From: Limnobaculum allomyrinae
GTDB lineage: Bacteria > Pseudomonadota > Gammaproteobacteria > Enterobacterales > Enterobacteriaceae
DNA: 61,348 bases
Assembly: GCF_016649425.1 (NCBI RefSeq)
Contig: NZ_JADRCR010000015.1
Coordinates: 1 to 61,348, forward strand
Direction of reading: 5' to 3'
The position numbers and the translations under genes are program-made. Every line of letters starts with the position of its first letter. Positions within the stretch are counted from its first letter, which is position 1. The notes under the pieces are model-generated. The model saw only the letters and a program-made list of their open reading frames with translations, was not told where the DNA came from and ran no database searches. Positions 36,650 to 54,124 of the stretch are shown in pieces.

Positions 36650-36918
36650 CGGTTGGAGCCTGGCCTTATCCAGGCCTCCGTCCAAGACCGCAGGTGTATG
36701 GCAACATACTTAATTGCTTGTTCTTAATGAAAAAGTATAACGACCTGCGTAGACGGTGAGAGAGCCAAAAGAATGTTTTTCTTATTAAAAAGAATAGTCT
36801 TTGCTGGATTCTACTCACCGTGTTTTAACGCCTGTTCATCGTTTTCTTCGGGAAACGATTGATTCAGGTGATGTGAGTTCCGGGAATTATCCCGGTCTAA
36901 TCCAGGAGCACAAAGCCA
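36650..36918 (+). promoter_or_regulatory. rplJL leader RNA with L10-binding region
   Basis: A long structured leader matching the E. coli L10 leader at GGTTGGAGCCTGGCC, AGACGGTGAG and AGGTGATGTGAGTTCCGG. A stem CGCAGGT (36689-36695) with ACCTGCG (36743-36749) holds a small hairpin GTATG-GCAA-CATAC, where E. coli has [15 protein letters not shown]10-(L7/L12) binding to this RNA represses rplJ translation in E. coli. The stem interior appears about 27 bases longer here. Confidence 0.8.
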
Positions 36919-37416
36919 ATGGCATTAAATCTTCAAGACAAACAAGCGATTGTTGCTGAAGTTAGCGAAGTAGCCAAGGGTGCGCTGTCTGCAGTAGTTG
37001 CGGATTCCCGCGGCGTTACTGTAGCCAAAATGACTGAACTGCGTAAAGCAGGTCGTGAAGCTGGCGTATATATGCGTGTTGTTCGTAACACCTTAATGCG
37101 TCGCGTAGTTGACGGTACTCCATTTGAGTGCCTGAAAGACACGTTTGTTGGTCCAACCTTAATCGCGTTTTCTACTGAACATCCGGGCGCAGCTGCTCGT
37201 TTATTCAAAGCGTTTGCTAAAGAGAATGCAAAGTTTGAGGTTAAAGCAGCAGCCTTTGAAGGTGAGTTGATTACTGCGGCAAATATTGACCGTTTAGCAA
37301 CTTTACCAACCTACGACGAAGCAATCGCACGCCTGATGGGAACCATGAAAGAAGCCGCTGCCGGCAAATTGGCTCGTACCTTGGCTGCGTTGCGCGATCA
37401 GAAACAAGCAGCTTAA
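36919..37416 (+). CDS. rplJ: 50S ribosomal protein L10
   Basis: A 165-residue stalk base protein that binds 23S rRNA and anchors L7/L12 dimers through its C-terminal helix. The N-terminus [15 protein letters not shown] and VVRNTLMRR are typical. Length equals E. coli. It is translated under feedback control by its leader RNA. Confidence 0.98.
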   Translation: MALNLQDKQAIVAEVSEVAKGALSAVVADSRGVTVAKMTELRKAGREAGVYMRVVRNTLMRRVVDGTPFECLKDTFVGPTLIAFSTEHPGAAARLFKAFAKENAKFEVKAAAFEGELITAANIDRLATLPTYDEAIARLMGTMKEAAAGKLARTLAALRDQKQAA

Positions 37417-37478
37417 TTGCTTATTCTATCGTTGCTTTTTAGCGTATAAATTATTTCTATATTTTAGGATCACTTGTT

Positions 37479-37847
37479 ATGTCAACTATCACTAAAGACC
37501 AAATTTTAGACGGTATCGCAGCTCTGTCTGTAATGGAAATCGTTGAATTAATTTCTGCTATGGAAGAGAAATTCGGCGTTTCTGCAGCAGCTCTGTCTGC
37601 TGGCCCAGCTGCTGTTGTTGAAGCTGCTGAAGAGAAAACAGAATTCGACGTAATTCTGACTAACGCTGGCGCTAACAAAGTTGCTGCTATCAAAGCAGTA
37701 CGTGGCGCAACTGGTCTGGGCCTGAAAGAAGCTAAAGACTTAGTTGAAGCTGCTCCAGCTGCAGTTAAAGAAGGCATCAGCAAAGATGAAGCTGAAGCTC
37801 TGAAGAAAGCACTGGAAGAAGCTGGTGCTTCTGTTGAGGTTAAGTAA
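37479..37847 (+). CDS. rplL: 50S ribosomal protein L7/L12
   Basis: A 122-residue acidic stalk protein that recruits translation factors. N-terminal dimerisation domain (about 1-35), an Ala-rich hinge near 36-52, and the C-terminal domain with [13 protein letters not shown]. It is one residue longer than E. coli. A 62-base gap follows rplJ. Confidence 0.98.
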   Translation: MSTITKDQILDGIAALSVMEIVELISAMEEKFGVSAAALSAGPAAVVEAAEEKTEFDVILTNAGANKVAAIKAVRGATGLGLKEAKDLVEAAPAAVKEGISKDEAEALKKALEEAGASVEVK

Positions 37848-37885
37848 GACCTCGTTCCAGTTTGCAGCCTGACTTACAGGCTGAT

Positions 37886-37916
37886 GGCTGGTGACTTTTT
37901 AGTCACCAGCCTTTTT
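37886..37916 (+). terminator. rplL-rpoB attenuator
   Basis: GGCTGGTGACT-TTTT-AGTCACCAGCC is an 11-bp stem followed by five T residues, 38 bases after rplL. In E. coli the equivalent partial terminator lowers rpoBC expression relative to the ribosomal genes. The rest of the 330-base gap (to 38177) shows no other clear element; an RNase III processing site is known in E. coli but I cannot assign it here. Confidence 0.9.
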
Positions 37917-38177
37917 GCGCTATAGGGTTTCAGTAGAATTTCACACTGTTTGCCTACTGAGTAACCCCAATATTTCTTTCTATTGACGACTTAATATACT
38001 GCGTTCCCTGTCTGGTTTACTGACCGGCTGCCAGCGCAATGAAATGATTTAAGAGTAATAGAAATGGGTATTGCGGAAGATTTTCATTCTTCCGATCGAA
38101 ATAAATAGTGTTGCATGAAGAACTGTCCCTGTTCGGACGGACAGAGTGGGTCACTGATCAGCGAGCTGAGGAACCCT

Positions 38178-42206
<4,029 letters not shown>

Positions 42207-42332
42207 ATTCCTCTTATTTCCAGCCCCGGTCGCCGGGGATGGTTGCAGGGCACAGGGGCGCTTAACCCCTTAAACGTAAGTTTAGGAATAAGTTGAGCGC
42301 CCAACAGGTTTAACTCCGACAGGAGCCGATCC

Positions 42333-45300
42333 GTGAAAGACTTACTGAAGTTTCTGAAAGCACAAACTAAGACCGAAGAGTTTGATGCAATCAAAATAGC
42401 GCTGGCCTCGCCAGACATGATCCGTTCTTGGTCTTTCGGCGAAGTTAAAAAGCCGGAAACCATTAACTACCGTACGTTCAAACCAGAACGTGACGGCCTT
42501 TTCTGTGCCCGTATTTTCGGACCAGTAAAAGATTACGAATGCTTGTGCGGTAAGTACAAGCGTCTGAAACATCGCGGTGTCATTTGTGAAAAATGCGGCG
42601 TTGAAGTTACTCAGACTAAAGTGCGTCGTGAGCGTATGGGCCATATTGAATTGGCTTCTCCTACTGCGCATATTTGGTTCCTGAAATCACTGCCATCTCG
42701 TATCGGCTTATTGTTAGATATGCCATTACGTGACATTGAGCGCGTACTGTACTTCGAATCTTATGTGGTTGTTGAAGGCGGTATGACTAATCTGGAGCGT
42801 CGTCAGATCCTGACTGAAGAGCAGTATCTGGATGCGCTGGAAGAGTTCGGTGATGAATTCGATGCCAAGATGGGCGCCGAAGCTATCCAGTCTCTGCTGA
42901 AAGGCATGGATCTGGAAGCTGAGTGTGAACAACTGCGTGAAGAGTTAAATGAAACCAACTCTGAAACCAAACGTAAAAAGCTGACCAAGCGCGTTAAGCT
43001 GCTGGAAGCGTTCATTCAGTCTGGCAACAAACCAGAGTGGATGATCCTGACCGTATTACCGGTTCTTCCACCAGATTTACGTCCGCTGGTTCCGCTGGAC
43101 GGTGGTCGTTTTGCGACCTCTGACCTGAACGATTTATATCGTCGCGTGATTAACCGTAACAACCGTCTGAAGCGCCTGCTGGATCTGGCTGCGCCAGATA
43201 TCATCGTACGTAACGAAAAACGTATGTTGCAGGAAGCGGTTGATGCGCTGTTAGATAACGGTCGTCGTGGTCGTGCTATCACCGGTTCTAACAAACGTCC
43301 TCTGAAATCTTTGGCCGATATGATCAAAGGTAAGCAGGGTCGTTTCCGTCAGAACCTGTTAGGTAAGCGTGTTGACTACTCCGGTCGTTCTGTAATCACC
43401 GTAGGTCCATACCTGCGTCTGCATCAGTGCGGTCTGCCTAAGAAGATGGCATTAGAGCTGTTCAAACCGTTCATTTACGGCAAGCTGGAACTGCGTGGTT
43501 TAGCCACCACCATTAAAGCTGCCAAGAAGATGGTTGAGCGCGAAGAAGCCGTGGTATGGGATATCCTGGATGAAGTTATCCGCGAACACCCGGTACTGTT
43601 AAACCGTGCACCAACCCTGCACCGTTTAGGTATTCAGGCGTTTGAACCGGTTCTGATCGAAGGTAAAGCGATTCAGTTGCACCCGTTAGTGTGTGCGGCT
43701 TATAACGCCGACTTCGATGGTGACCAAATGGCGGTTCACGTACCGTTGACGCTGGAAGCTCAGCTGGAAGCGCGTGCGTTAATGATGTCTACCAACAACA
43801 TCCTGTCTCCTGCGAACGGTGAGCCAATCATCGTACCATCTCAGGACGTTGTTTTGGGTCTGTACTATATGACCCGCGACAAAGTGAATGCGAAAGGTGA
43901 AGGCATGGTCCTGAGCGGGCCTAAAGAAGCCGAGCGCGTATATCGTGCTGGCCACGCAGAGCTGCACGCTCGCGTTAAAGTTCGTATCACTGAGTATGAA
44001 AAAAATGCTGAAGGCGAACTGGTTGCTAAAACGGGTCTGGTAGATACTACCGTTGGCCGCGCCATCCTGTGGATGATCGTGCCAAAAGGTCTGCCTTACT
44101 CAATTATCAACCAGGCGTTAGGTAAGAAAGCCATTTCCAAGATGATTAACACCTGTTATCGCATCCTGGGTCTGAAACCTACCGTTATTTTTGCTGACCA
44201 GACCATGTATACCGGCTTTGCTTATGCGGCACGTTCCGGTGCGTCTGTAGGTATCGATGACATGGTGATCCCTGCCAAGAAAGCAGAAATCATCAATGAA
44301 GCCGAAACCGAAGTGGCAGAAATTCAGGAACAGTTCCAGTCTGGTCTGGTTACCGCCGGCGAACGTTATAACAAAGTTATCGATATCTGGGCTGCCGCTA
44401 ACGAACGCGTAGCGAAAGCGATGATGGAAAACCTGTCTTCTGAAACCGTGATCAACCGTGACGGTGTGGAAGAGAAACAAGTTTCCTTCAACAGCATCTT
44501 TATGATGGCTGACTCCGGTGCACGGGGCTCGGCAGCACAGATTCGTCAGTTAGCGGGTATGCGTGGTCTGATGGCTAAGCCAGATGGCTCAATCATCGAA
44601 ACCCCGATCACTGCGAACTTCCGTGAAGGTCTGAACGTACTCCAGTACTTCATCTCTACTCACGGTGCTCGTAAAGGTCTGGCGGATACCGCACTGAAAA
44701 CAGCAAACTCCGGTTATCTGACTCGTCGTTTAGTTGACGTGGCGCAGGACTTGGTGGTTATCGAAGATGACTGTGGAACTCACGATGGTATCGTGATGAC
44801 GCCGGTTATCGAAGGTGGCGACGTTAAAGAACCTCTGCGTGAGCGCGTATTAGGCCGTGTAACGGCTGAAGACGTTCTGAAACCAGGTACTGCTGACATT
44901 CTGGTGCCACGTAACACGCTGCTGAACGAAAAATGGTGTGACCTGTTAGAAGAGCACTCTGTTGATATTATCAAGGTACGTTCTGTGGTTAGCTGTGATA
45001 CCGACTTCGGTGTTTGTGCTAACTGTTACGGACGCGACCTGGCCCGTGGCCATATCATCAACAAAGGTGAAGCTATCGGTGTTATCGCGGCTCAGTCAAT
45101 CGGTGAACCTGGTACACAGTTAACCATGCGTACGTTCCACATTGGTGGTGCGGCATCGCGTGCGGCTGCTGAATCCAGTATTCAGGTGAAAAACACCGGT
45201 AACCTGAAGCTGAAAAACGCTAAGTTTGTTATCAACGCTGCTAACAAGCTGGTTATCACTTCACGTAATACTGAACTGACTTTAATCGATGAATTTGGTC

Positions 45301-46550
45301 GTACTAAAGAGAGCTATAAAGTGCCTTATGGTGCCGTTATGGCGAAAGGCGATGGCGTTGGCGTTACCGGTGGCGAAACTGTCGCTAACTGGGATCCACA
45401 TACCATGCCAGTTATCTCTGAAGTAGGCGGTTTCATTCGCTTTACCGATATGGTTGATGGCCAGACGATTACTCGTCAAACCGACGAATTAACCGGTCTG
45501 TCTTCAATCGTTGTGCTGGAAGGTGCTGAACGTACAGGTAGTACTAAAGACCTGCGTCCTGCGCTGAAAATTGTTGATGCTAAAGGCAATGATGTCCTGA
45601 TCCCAGGTACTGATATGCCGGCTCAATACTTCCTGCCGGGTAAAGCAATTATCCAGTTAGAAGATGGCGTAGAGATTAACCCAGGTGACACACTGGCGCG
45701 TATTCCTCAGGAATCTGGCGGTACACGCGATATTACCGGTGGTCTGCCACGCGTTGCTGACCTGTTTGAAGCTCGTCGTCCGAAAGAGCCTGCGATTCTG
45801 GCTGAAATCAGCGGCGTGATCTCCTTCGGTAAAGAGACGAAAGGCAAACGTCGTCTGGTAATCACTCCGATGGATGGCAGCGAGCCATACGAAGAGATGA
45901 TTCCTAAGTGGCGTCAGCTGAACGTGTTTGAAGGCGAACTGGTAGAACGCGGTGACGTTGTTTCCGATGGTCCTGAGTCTCCACATGACATCCTGCGTCT
46001 GCGTGGTGTGCATGAAGTGACTCGTTACATCGTTAACGAAGTGCAGGAAGTTTACCGCTTACAGGGCGTTAAGATTAACGATAAACACATTGAAGTTATC
46101 GTTCGTCAAATGCTGCGTAAAGGTACTATCGTTCATCCGGGTAACACTGAGTTCCTGGAAGGCGAGCAAGCAGAATACTCTCGCATCAAGATTGCTAACC
46201 GCACTCTTGAAGCAGACGGTAAACTGGCTGCAACCTTTGCCCGTGACCTGTTAGGTATCACCAAAGCATCGTTGGCAACAGAGTCCTTCATCTCTGCGGC
46301 ATCGTTCCAGGAAACAACGCGCGTGCTGACAGAAGCTGCCGTTGCTGGTAAACGTGATGAGTTACGTGGTCTGAAAGAGAACGTTATCGTTGGTCGCCTG
46401 ATTCCGGCGGGTACCGGTTACGCTTATCATCAGGATCGTGCGCGTCGCCGTCATGTTGAAGACGTTGCAACACCTCAGGTTAGTGCAGAAGAAGCAACAG
46501 CCAACCTGGCTGAGCTACTGAACGCTGGTCTGGGTAGTGATGACGAATAA
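42333..46550 (+). CDS. rpoC: DNA-directed RNA polymerase subunit beta-prime
   Basis: A 1405-residue subunit (E. coli: 1407) with a GTG start after AGGAG. The N-terminal zinc ribbon is [20 protein letters not shown] near residue 70. The catalytic Mg2+ motif [10 protein letters not shown] is near 458, and the second zinc site [15 protein letters not shown] is near 888. It follows rpoB after 126 bases. Confidence 0.98.
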   Translation: MKDLLKFLKAQTKTEEFDAIKIALASPDMIRSWSFGEVKKPETINYRTFKPERDGLFCARIFGPVKDYECLCGKYKRLKHRGVICEKCGVEVTQTKVRRERMGHIELASPTAHIWFLKSLPSRIGLLLDMPLRDIERVLYFESYVVVEGGMTNLERRQILTEEQYLDALEEFGDEFDAKMGAEAIQSLLKGMDLEAECEQLREELNETNSETKRKKLTKRVKLLEAFIQSGNKPEWMILTVLPVLPPDLRPLVPLDGGRFATSDLNDLYRRVINRNNRLKRLLDLAAPDIIVRNEKRMLQEAVDALLDNGRRGRAITGSNKRPLKSLADMIKGKQGRFRQNLLGKRVDYSGRSVITVGPYLRLHQCGLPKKMALELFKPFIYGKLELRGLATTIKAAKKMVEREEAVVWDILDEVIREHPVLLNRAPTLHRLGIQAFEPVLIEGKAIQLHPLVCAAYNADFDGDQMAVHVPLTLEAQLEARALMMSTNNILSPANGEPIIVPSQDVVLGLYYMTRDKVNAKGEGMVLSGPKEAERVYRAGHAELHARVKVRITEYEKNAEGELVAKTGLVDTTVGRAILWMIVPKGLPYSIINQALGKKAISKMINTCYRILGLKPTVIFADQTMYTGFAYAARSGASVGIDDMVIPAKKAEIINEAETEVAEIQEQFQSGLVTAGERYNKVIDIWAAANERVAKAMMENLSSETVINRDGVEEKQVSFNSIFMMADSGARGSAAQIRQLAGMRGLMAKPDGSIIETPITANFREGLNVLQYFISTHGARKGLADTALKTANSGYLTRRLVDVAQDLVVIEDDCGTHDGIVMTPVIEGGDVKEPLRERVLGRVTAEDVLKPGTADILVPRNTLLNEKWCDLLEEHSVDIIKVRSVVSCDTDFGVCANCYGRDLARGHIINKGEAIGVIAAQSIGEPGTQLTMRTFHIGGAASRAAAESSIQVKNTGNLKLKNAKFVINAANKLVITSRNTELTLIDEFGRTKESYKVPYGAVMAKGDGVGVTGGETVANWDPHTMPVISEVGGFIRFTDMVDGQTITRQTDELTGLSSIVVLEGAERTGSTKDLRPALKIVDAKGNDVLIPGTDMPAQYFLPGKAIIQLEDGVEINPGDTLARIPQESGGTRDITGGLPRVADLFEARRPKEPAILAEISGVISFGKETKGKRRLVITPMDGSEPYEEMIPKWRQLNVFEGELVERGDVVSDGPESPHDILRLRGVHEVTRYIVNEVQEVYRLQGVKINDKHIEVIVRQMLRKGTIVHPGNTEFLEGEQAEYSRIKIANRTLEADGKLAATFARDLLGITKASLATESFISAASFQETTRVLTEAAVAGKRDELRGLKENVIVGRLIPAGTGYAYHQDRARRRHVEDVATPQVSAEEATANLAELLNAGLGSDDE

Positions 46551-46570
46551 TCGGCCTGATTAGCTGAGTT

Positions 46571-46597
46571 AAAAACCGCCCCAAGGGGCGGTTTTTT
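46571..46597 (+). terminator. rpoC terminator
   Basis: AAAAACCGCCCC-AAG-GGGCGGTTTTTTT is a compact GC-rich hairpin with a T-run, 20 bases after the rpoC stop. It is a strong Rho-independent terminator. Confidence 0.95.
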
Positions 46598-46857
46598 TAT
46601 GCCTGATATCTACAGATATATACTTGCAGATAATGAGAAAGGACTGAGACATAACGAATAAAAACTCTTATACGAAATGCCTCAGTATTACAGATGCAGA
46701 GCCGGGGGGAAATTAGTGGCTCCGGTAAAGGCGTCGACAACCTTTACACTGCGACTATATGTAATTTACTTTTCCCCTGTTATTTACACTGGTTGATGTT
46801 GCGCGACGTAGCGCAATCAATTTATGTTCGTTGTGTCGTTTTCATCAATTTTGCGAA
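46598..46857. other. rpoC-thiH convergent gap
   Basis: About 260 bp between convergent genes. E. coli has htrC in this position; I find no comparable gene here. A hairpin TTGCGC-GACGTA-GCGCAA at 46799-46816 could end the leftward thi operon, although no T-run follows it on the minus strand. Confidence 0.5.
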
Positions 46858-47991
46858 CTACATCCCTGAAATATGCCCCAGATACCGATCCCAGTCTTTC
46901 CAAATCGGCTGTAGCCCTTTGGCAATCAGTGCATTGGCTACTTGCTGTGGAGAACGATTATCATGGGGTGAAAATTGTTCCAGCTCAGGCTTATTATCAG
47001 CATAGCCACCGGGTTGAGTTTTTGAACCGGCGCTTACACTGTTAATTGCCAGCGGTACGACATGGTCACGAAAGTGCGGTGATTCACGGGTAGACAGAGA
47101 AAGTTCCACTTCCGGAGCAAACAGACGAAAGGCACAAATAAGTTGAACCAGTTGAGCATCATCCATAAGCGATGCGGGCTCAGTTCCACCGGTACAAGGG
47201 CGCAGACGAGGAAAAGAGATAGAGTAACGGCTTTGCCAGTAGCGCTTTTGCAGAAAATTCAGATGTTCCGCCAGATAGTAGCTATCGGTACGCCAGTCGG
47301 CGGAAAGTCCGATTAGCGTTCCCAGCCCAATTTTGTCTATGCCCGCATCTCCCAGCCTTTCCGGTGTTGCCAGCCGCCAGAAGAAGTCCTGTTTGTTACC
47401 TCTCAGATGGTGCTGTTGATAGGTGGAGCTATGATAGGTTTCCTGATAGACCATCACCGCATCCAGTCCTAAGGTTTTTAGTTCAGCATACTCTTCGGTT
47501 TTTAGCGGCTGTACTTCCATCATTAGAGAGCTGAATCTTTGTCGAATGGCGGGAAGATGTTGACGAAAGTAGTCCATGCCAACCTTTCCCTGATGCTCCC
47601 CGGTGACCAGCAGCAGATGTTTGTAACCCATGGCGTTTAATGCCTGACATTCCAGTGCGATCTCATGTTCGTCCAGCGTTTTACGCTTAATGCGATTGCT
47701 CATTGAAAAACCACAATAGCTACAATCATTGGCACAAAGGTTGGAAAGATACAGCGGAGCGTAAAAGCTTATGGTATTACCAAAACGCTGGCGGGTAAGG
47801 CTTTGTGCCCTTTGTGCCATCTCTTCCAGATAAGGTAACGCTGCCGGAGAAATGAGTGCCATAAAATCACGTAGCGTAGGCTGTTGGTTTCTCAGAGCCC
47901 GTTCCACGTCTTTTGATGTTTTGCTGTACAGACTCAGGGAAATATCATCCCAGTCCAAATTTTGCCAGTGGTGGCGAAATTCCGTTTTCAT
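46858..47991 (-). CDS. thiH: Dehydroglycine synthase (tyrosine lyase) ThiH
   Basis: A 377-residue radical-SAM enzyme, the same length as in E. coli. It cleaves tyrosine to dehydroglycine and p-cresol for the thiazole ring of thiamine. The cluster motif [11 protein letters not shown] (C-x3-C-x2-C) is near residue 87. It is the last gene of thiCEFSGH and overlaps thiG by four bases. Confidence 0.96.
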   Translation of the reverse strand: MKTEFRHHWQNLDWDDISLSLYSKTSKDVERALRNQQPTLRDFMALISPAALPYLEEMAQRAQSLTRQRFGNTISFYAPLYLSNLCANDCSYCGFSMSNRIKRKTLDEHEIALECQALNAMGYKHLLLVTGEHQGKVGMDYFRQHLPAIRQRFSSLMMEVQPLKTEEYAELKTLGLDAVMVYQETYHSSTYQQHHLRGNKQDFFWRLATPERLGDAGIDKIGLGTLIGLSADWRTDSYYLAEHLNFLQKRYWQSRYSISFPRLRPCTGGTEPASLMDDAQLVQLICAFRLFAPEVELSLSTRESPHFRDHVVPLAINSVSAGSKTQPGGYADNKPELEQFSPHDNRSPQQVANALIAKGLQPIWKDWDRYLGHISGM

Positions 47992-48776
47992 TTCACCTCC
48001 ACCGCTTTGGACTTGAGAAAGTCAGTTAACGGGCTGGAAGCGGATGCGTGGCCATTGTGGCGTATTGCACCTAATCCGGACTGTCTGGCTAAGCGACCAG
48101 CCTCAACCGCCAGTTTAAAAGCCTGCGCCATGTTTATTGGGTCTCTGGCTACGGCAATGGCGGTATTGACCAACACTGCATCGGCCCCCAATTCCATCGC
48201 CTGAGCGGCGTGGCTTGGGCTGCCGATACCTGCATCCACTATTACCGGAACAGTGGACTGCTCAATAATAATGTTTAAAAACTCTTTGGTGACTAAACCT
48301 AAATTGGAACCAATAGGCGCACCCAATGGCATCACTGCAGCACAACCAACTTCCTCCAGACGTTTACACAACACCGGGTCGGCACCACAGTAGGGCAGCA
48401 CAATAAAACCTTGCTTAACCAGTTCCTCCGCTGCTTTTAAGGTTTCAATCGGGTCTGGCAGCAGATAGCGGGCATCAGGATGAATTTCCAGCTTGAGCCA
48501 ATTGGTTTCCAGCGCTTCTCTTGCTAATTGAGCTGCAAAAATAGCTTCTGCGGCAGTTTTCGCTCCGGAAGTATTAGGTAGTAATCGGATACCGTGCTGC
48601 TGTAGTGGTGTCAAAATAGCATCACTGTTGCTATCAACATCAACCCGTTTCATCGCCATGGTTGCCAGTTCTGAACCCGAAGCAGCAATAGCCTGCATCA
48701 TCATCTGTGACGATGAAAACTTTCCGGTACCAACAAACAGACGTGAAGTAAATGTAGTCTCTGCAATAGTTAACAT
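47988..48776 (-). CDS. thiG: Thiazole synthase ThiG
   Basis: A 262-residue TIM-barrel enzyme (E. coli: 256) that joins deoxyxylulose phosphate, dehydroglycine and ThiS-thiocarboxylate into the thiazole phosphate. I start at ATG 48776 (MLTIAETTF) after GGGGGATGAT; a longer reading would cover thi[12 protein letters not shown] near 65 and [23 protein letters not shown] near 180-202 are typical. It works as a complex with ThiH. Confidence 0.96.
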   Translation of the reverse strand: MLTIAETTFTSRLFVGTGKFSSSQMMMQAIAASGSELATMAMKRVDVDSNSDAILTPLQQHGIRLLPNTSGAKTAAEAIFAAQLAREALETNWLKLEIHPDARYLLPDPIETLKAAEELVKQGFIVLPYCGADPVLCKRLEEVGCAAVMPLGAPIGSNLGLVTKEFLNIIIEQSTVPVIVDAGIGSPSHAAQAMELGADAVLVNTAIAVARDPINMAQAFKLAVEAGRLARQSGLGAIRHNGHASASSPLTDFLKSKAVEVK

Positions 48777-48777
48777 A

Positions 48778-48978
48778 TCATCCCCCTGCAATGGCTTGAA
48801 AAAGTAAAATGTCATCACCATCCTGAAGCAGATGGCTGTCCCACTGGGTTCGTGGACATATTTGCTGATTAACTGCTACCGCCATACCCACTGTAGATTT
48901 ATTTAACTGCTGGAGTAGGGCAGAGAGCGTAACGGGAGGCTCTACGTCAATCGGTGATTCATTCACCCTAATTTGCAT
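48778..48978 (-). CDS. thiS: Sulfur carrier protein ThiS
   Basis: A 66-residue ubiquitin-like sulfur carrier ending in the required Gly-Gly (FQAIAGG). ThiF adenylates this end before it becomes a thiocarboxylate. The ATG at 48978 lies inside the end of thiF (11-base overlap), and thiG begins one base after its stop. Confidence 0.95.
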   Translation of the reverse strand: MQIRVNESPIDVEPPVTLSALLQQLNKSTVGMAVAVNQQICPRTQWDSHLLQDGDDILLFQAIAGG

Positions 48979-49723
48979 ACTGACCTCCGCATACCTGACA
49001 GTCTGGATCACGATGCAGTCGCAAGGTGGTCCACTGATGTTGTTTACCATCAAATAGCTGTAGTTTACCTTCCAGGGCTGAGTCTCCTCCCGTAAGCAGT
49101 TTTATTGCCTCCAGTGCCTGTAGTGAGCCGATAGTACCAACCATTGGCCCAAGGACTCCGGCAGTACGGCAGTTACGTTCGGGTTCCTGTTGGTCAGGGT
49201 ACAGACAGGCATAGCAGCCATGATCGAACGGCGGCTTCAGTACCATTAGCTGTCCGCTAAAGCTGACTGCACTACCGCTGACCAGTGGGATGCGATGTTG
49301 GATACAGCCAGCATTAACAGCATGGCGGGTTGCCATGTTATCGCAGCAGTCCAGCACCAGATCGACCTGAGGCAAAATCGTATTCAGGTTTTCATCGGTG
49401 AGCCGCTGAGTCAGGACTTGATAACTGATGTGGGGATTCAGCGCCTGTAACTGCTCTTTTGCCAGTTCGGCTTTAGATTGTTTAATATCCTGAGTACGGA
49501 ACAGTATTTGACGCTGTAAATTAGTCAGATGAACTCTGTCGTCATCCGCCAGTAATAGGTTACCTACGCCTGCCGCGGCCAGATAGAGCGATACCGGCGA
49601 GCCAAGCCCACCCAGACCGACAATCAATACCGTAGATTGTCTAAGTTTGACTTGGCCTTCCGGTCCGATATCTTCCAGCAGTAATTGGCGGCTATAGCGC
49701 AAAAACTCGCTGTCGTTCAGCAT
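48968..49723 (-). CDS. thiF: ThiS adenylyltransferase ThiF
   Basis: A 251-residue E1-like enzyme, the E. coli length. The nucleotide motif GLGGLGSPVSLYLAAAGVG is near residue 34. Catalytic residues lie in DDDRVHLTNLQRQ and the DCCDNMATR loop. Zinc Cys pairs are CYACLYPD near 171 and CQVCGG at the end. Confidence 0.96.
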   Translation of the reverse strand: MLNDSEFLRYSRQLLLEDIGPEGQVKLRQSTVLIVGLGGLGSPVSLYLAAAGVGNLLLADDDRVHLTNLQRQILFRTQDIKQSKAELAKEQLQALNPHISYQVLTQRLTDENLNTILPQVDLVLDCCDNMATRHAVNAGCIQHRIPLVSGSAVSFSGQLMVLKPPFDHGCYACLYPDQQEPERNCRTAGVLGPMVGTIGSLQALEAIKLLTGGDSALEGKLQLFDGKQHQWTTLRLHRDPDCQVCGGQYAN

Positions 49724-49725
49724 AA

Positions 49726-52330
<2,605 letters not shown>

Positions 52331-52424
52331 CTAATAAATTAAGGATTGCTTGTCCGGAGTTCGGAGAGGGAGTAATGATAAAGCCGAAAAGCAGGTTAAT
52401 GATTTCAGTTTATCTGGATGATAT

Positions 52425-52530
52425 TACTCTTGTTCCCTTCGCGGGTATTAGCCCGATCAGGTTCCGCGGATCCCGAATTAACGGTCTCAGCCTGTGTCAC
52501 CACGGTGGCACTAGGCACTCCGACAAGATT
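52425..52530 (-). promoter_or_regulatory. TPP riboswitch (THI box) of thiC
   Basis: On the minus strand the leader shows the conserved THI-box parts: GTGCC, CTGAGA, ACCTGATC and TAATACC-GCG, then GGGAACAA. It lies about 105 bases before the thiC start. TPP binding should shut down translation or transcription of thiCEFSGH, as in other enterobacteria. Confidence 0.95.
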
Positions 52531-52556
52531 AATCACCAAAAGCGGTGATGCAACAC

Positions 52557-52584
52557 AGTATAAGTAAGCTAATAAAAACCACAA
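52557..52584 (-). promoter_or_regulatory. thiC promoter
   Basis: On the minus strand TTGTGG (52579-52584), a 16-base spacer and TATACT (52557-52562) form a promoter placed just upstream of the riboswitch. The -35 falls inside the rsd terminator hairpin. Confidence 0.65.
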
Positions 52585-52594
52585 GTGGGTTTTT
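52574..52594 (-). terminator. rsd terminator
   Basis: AAAAACC and GGTTTTT pair around a 7-base loop, with a T-run on the minus strand, about 50 bases after the rsd stop. A second, stronger stem without T-run (ATGGTGTCAG-TCG-CTGACACCAT, 52614-52636) lies between it and rsd. Confidence 0.65.
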
Positions 52595-52645
52595 GTGCCC
52601 GGTTTATACTCTAATGGTGTCAGTCGCTGACACCATGTTTAGATA

Positions 52646-53140
52646 TTATTTTGAGGCGGTAGAAGAGTGATGGCTCAGCCAGCTGTTGGTTGCTTCCTGG
52701 ATCAGTTTATCTTCCAGTGAAAAGCGCCTTTCTAACAGTTCGCCAACGGTTGAAAGATCTTCATGCAGTTGTAATATGGTGTCTTCATTGATGCCCTTTT
52801 CGACATAATTATCGTAGAACGCCATAATCTTTTGAGTGTTCTCTTCTAATCTCGGATAGGCTTTTTGGCCAATAAGCAGACTTGGGCTACCGGCACCTTC
52901 TTCCTGAGTAATGACTTTGTCATAAATATGAAAATGACAAGAGGAGAGATAGTCCACTAAATGGTGTCCAAAATCGATTAGGGCTTTTTCATCGAGAGGA
53001 ATATTTTTTTCTTTATTTGGCTTAATACCAACAAGACGGTAATAAGTAACCAGTAGGTTTTTACGTGATTCTAACCACTGATCAATCAGTTTAATTTTGC
53101 CGCCCACGCGCTCGGCTAAGCTTTCAAGTTGGTTTAGCAT
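52646..53140 (-). CDS. rsd: Anti-sigma70 factor Rsd
   Basis: A 164-residue regulator (E. coli: 158) that binds region 4 of sigma-70 in stationary phase and also interacts with HPr and SpoT. The all-helical protein begins MLNQLESLAERV, and the conserved YYRLVGIKP and FSLEDKLI segments are present. It is leftward, upstream of thiC and divergent from nudC. Confidence 0.93.
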   Translation of the reverse strand: MLNQLESLAERVGGKIKLIDQWLESRKNLLVTYYRLVGIKPNKEKNIPLDEKALIDFGHHLVDYLSSCHFHIYDKVITQEEGAGSPSLLIGQKAYPRLEENTQKIMAFYDNYVEKGINEDTILQLHEDLSTVGELLERRFSLEDKLIQEATNSWLSHHSSTASK

Positions 53141-53242
53141 AGGGTTTCCAGAGTGATGGCTGTTAGTAAAATAGCAAGTTAAAGTAATGTAAATCTATTG
53201 TTGTTAGATTGCCAGCAAATTAAGAGGTTGAGCAAAACGTTT

Positions 53243-54019
53243 ATGGAACAACAACTACAAGGTCATGAATCTGGCTGGTGGCTATTGAGCCATGCCGGGA
53301 AATTATGGTTGCCAAAAGGTGAGGTGCCTTATGGTCGTGCCAATGATTTTGGCTTATCCGGTGAAAAGGCTCATCGAATTGGTGAGTGGCAAAGTGAGTC
53401 CGTTTGGCTGGTGTGTAAAGAGCGCTCAAGGGAGATGGCTTCAGTTCGGCAGTTGCTGAATGAAGATCGTGGATTGTTCCAACTGGCAGGCAGAGCAGTT
53501 CAGTTAGAGGGCTTTTACCGGGCGCATCAGTTCTGTGGTTATTGCGGTCATCCAATGCATGTCAGCGATCGCGAGTGGGCCTGTTTATGCAACAATTGCC
53601 GTCAGCGCTACTATCCGCAAATAGCGCCTTGCATTATCGTAGCCATTCGCCGTGAAGACCGAATTTTACTGGCACAGCATAACCGCCATCGGGGTGGGAT
53701 TTATACAGCACTGGCTGGCTTTGTTGAAGTCGGGGAAACACTGGAGCAAGCGGTAGCCCGGGAAGTGCAGGAAGAGAGTAATTTGCAGGTGACTAATCTG
53801 CGCTATATCTCTTCTCAGCCATGGCCGTTTCCTCACTCTCTGATGGTGGCCTATTTAGCTGACTATGCGGGGGGAGAGCTGAAAATAGACACTTCAGAAT
53901 TGCTGGATGCTGACTGGTTTCGCTATGACAATCTTCCTCAACTTCCTCCTCCTGGTACGGTAGCGCGCCGCTTGATTGAGGACACTATCGCATTATGTCG
54001 ATCTGAGCATGATTATTAG
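53243..54019 (+). CDS. nudC: NAD-capped RNA hydrolase / NADH pyrophosphatase NudC
   Basis: A 258-residue Nudix enzyme that removes NAD caps from RNA and splits NADH. I start at ATG 53243 ([13 protein letters not shown]), which aligns with E. coli; an earlier frame start lacks homology. The zinc site is CGYCGH near residue 98 with CLCNNC near 113. The Nudix box [20 protein letters not shown] begins near residue 158, and SQPWPFPHS is the NADH-specific motif. Confidence 0.96.
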   Translation: MEQQLQGHESGWWLLSHAGKLWLPKGEVPYGRANDFGLSGEKAHRIGEWQSESVWLVCKERSREMASVRQLLNEDRGLFQLAGRAVQLEGFYRAHQFCGYCGHPMHVSDREWACLCNNCRQRYYPQIAPCIIVAIRREDRILLAQHNRHRGGIYTALAGFVEVGETLEQAVAREVQEESNLQVTNLRYISSQPWPFPHSLMVAYLADYAGGELKIDTSELLDADWFRYDNLPQLPPPGTVARRLIEDTIALCRSEHDY

Positions 54020-54088
54020 CATTTTGCCGACCAGTATCTCGGGCAGATATAGTAATATGCCCACTTGATATTGGAAGAGCTTGTTGCA

Positions 54089-54097
54089 TGCTACAAT
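54089..54097 (+). promoter_or_regulatory. hemE promoter (extended -10)
   Basis: TGCTACAAT, an extended -10 element with a GC-rich discriminator, lies 28 bases before the hemE start. No matching -35 is obvious. Confidence 0.5.
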
Positions 54098-54124
54098 GCG
54101 CGCAATACCAGAAGGATAAAAATA

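Noticed and set aside
37486..37783. Antisense frame across rplL
   Set aside because: It reflects the Ala/Glu-rich codon pattern of rplL. It has no ribosome-binding site and no homology.
38115..38177. N-terminal extension of rpoB by 21 codons
   Set aside because: The extension has no homology, and GAGG before ATG 38178 fits the conserved start.
46694..47005. Rightward frame of 103 codons between rpoC and thiH as an htrC equivalent
   Set aside because: It overlaps the end of thiH antisense, has no recognisable similarity and a poor start context.
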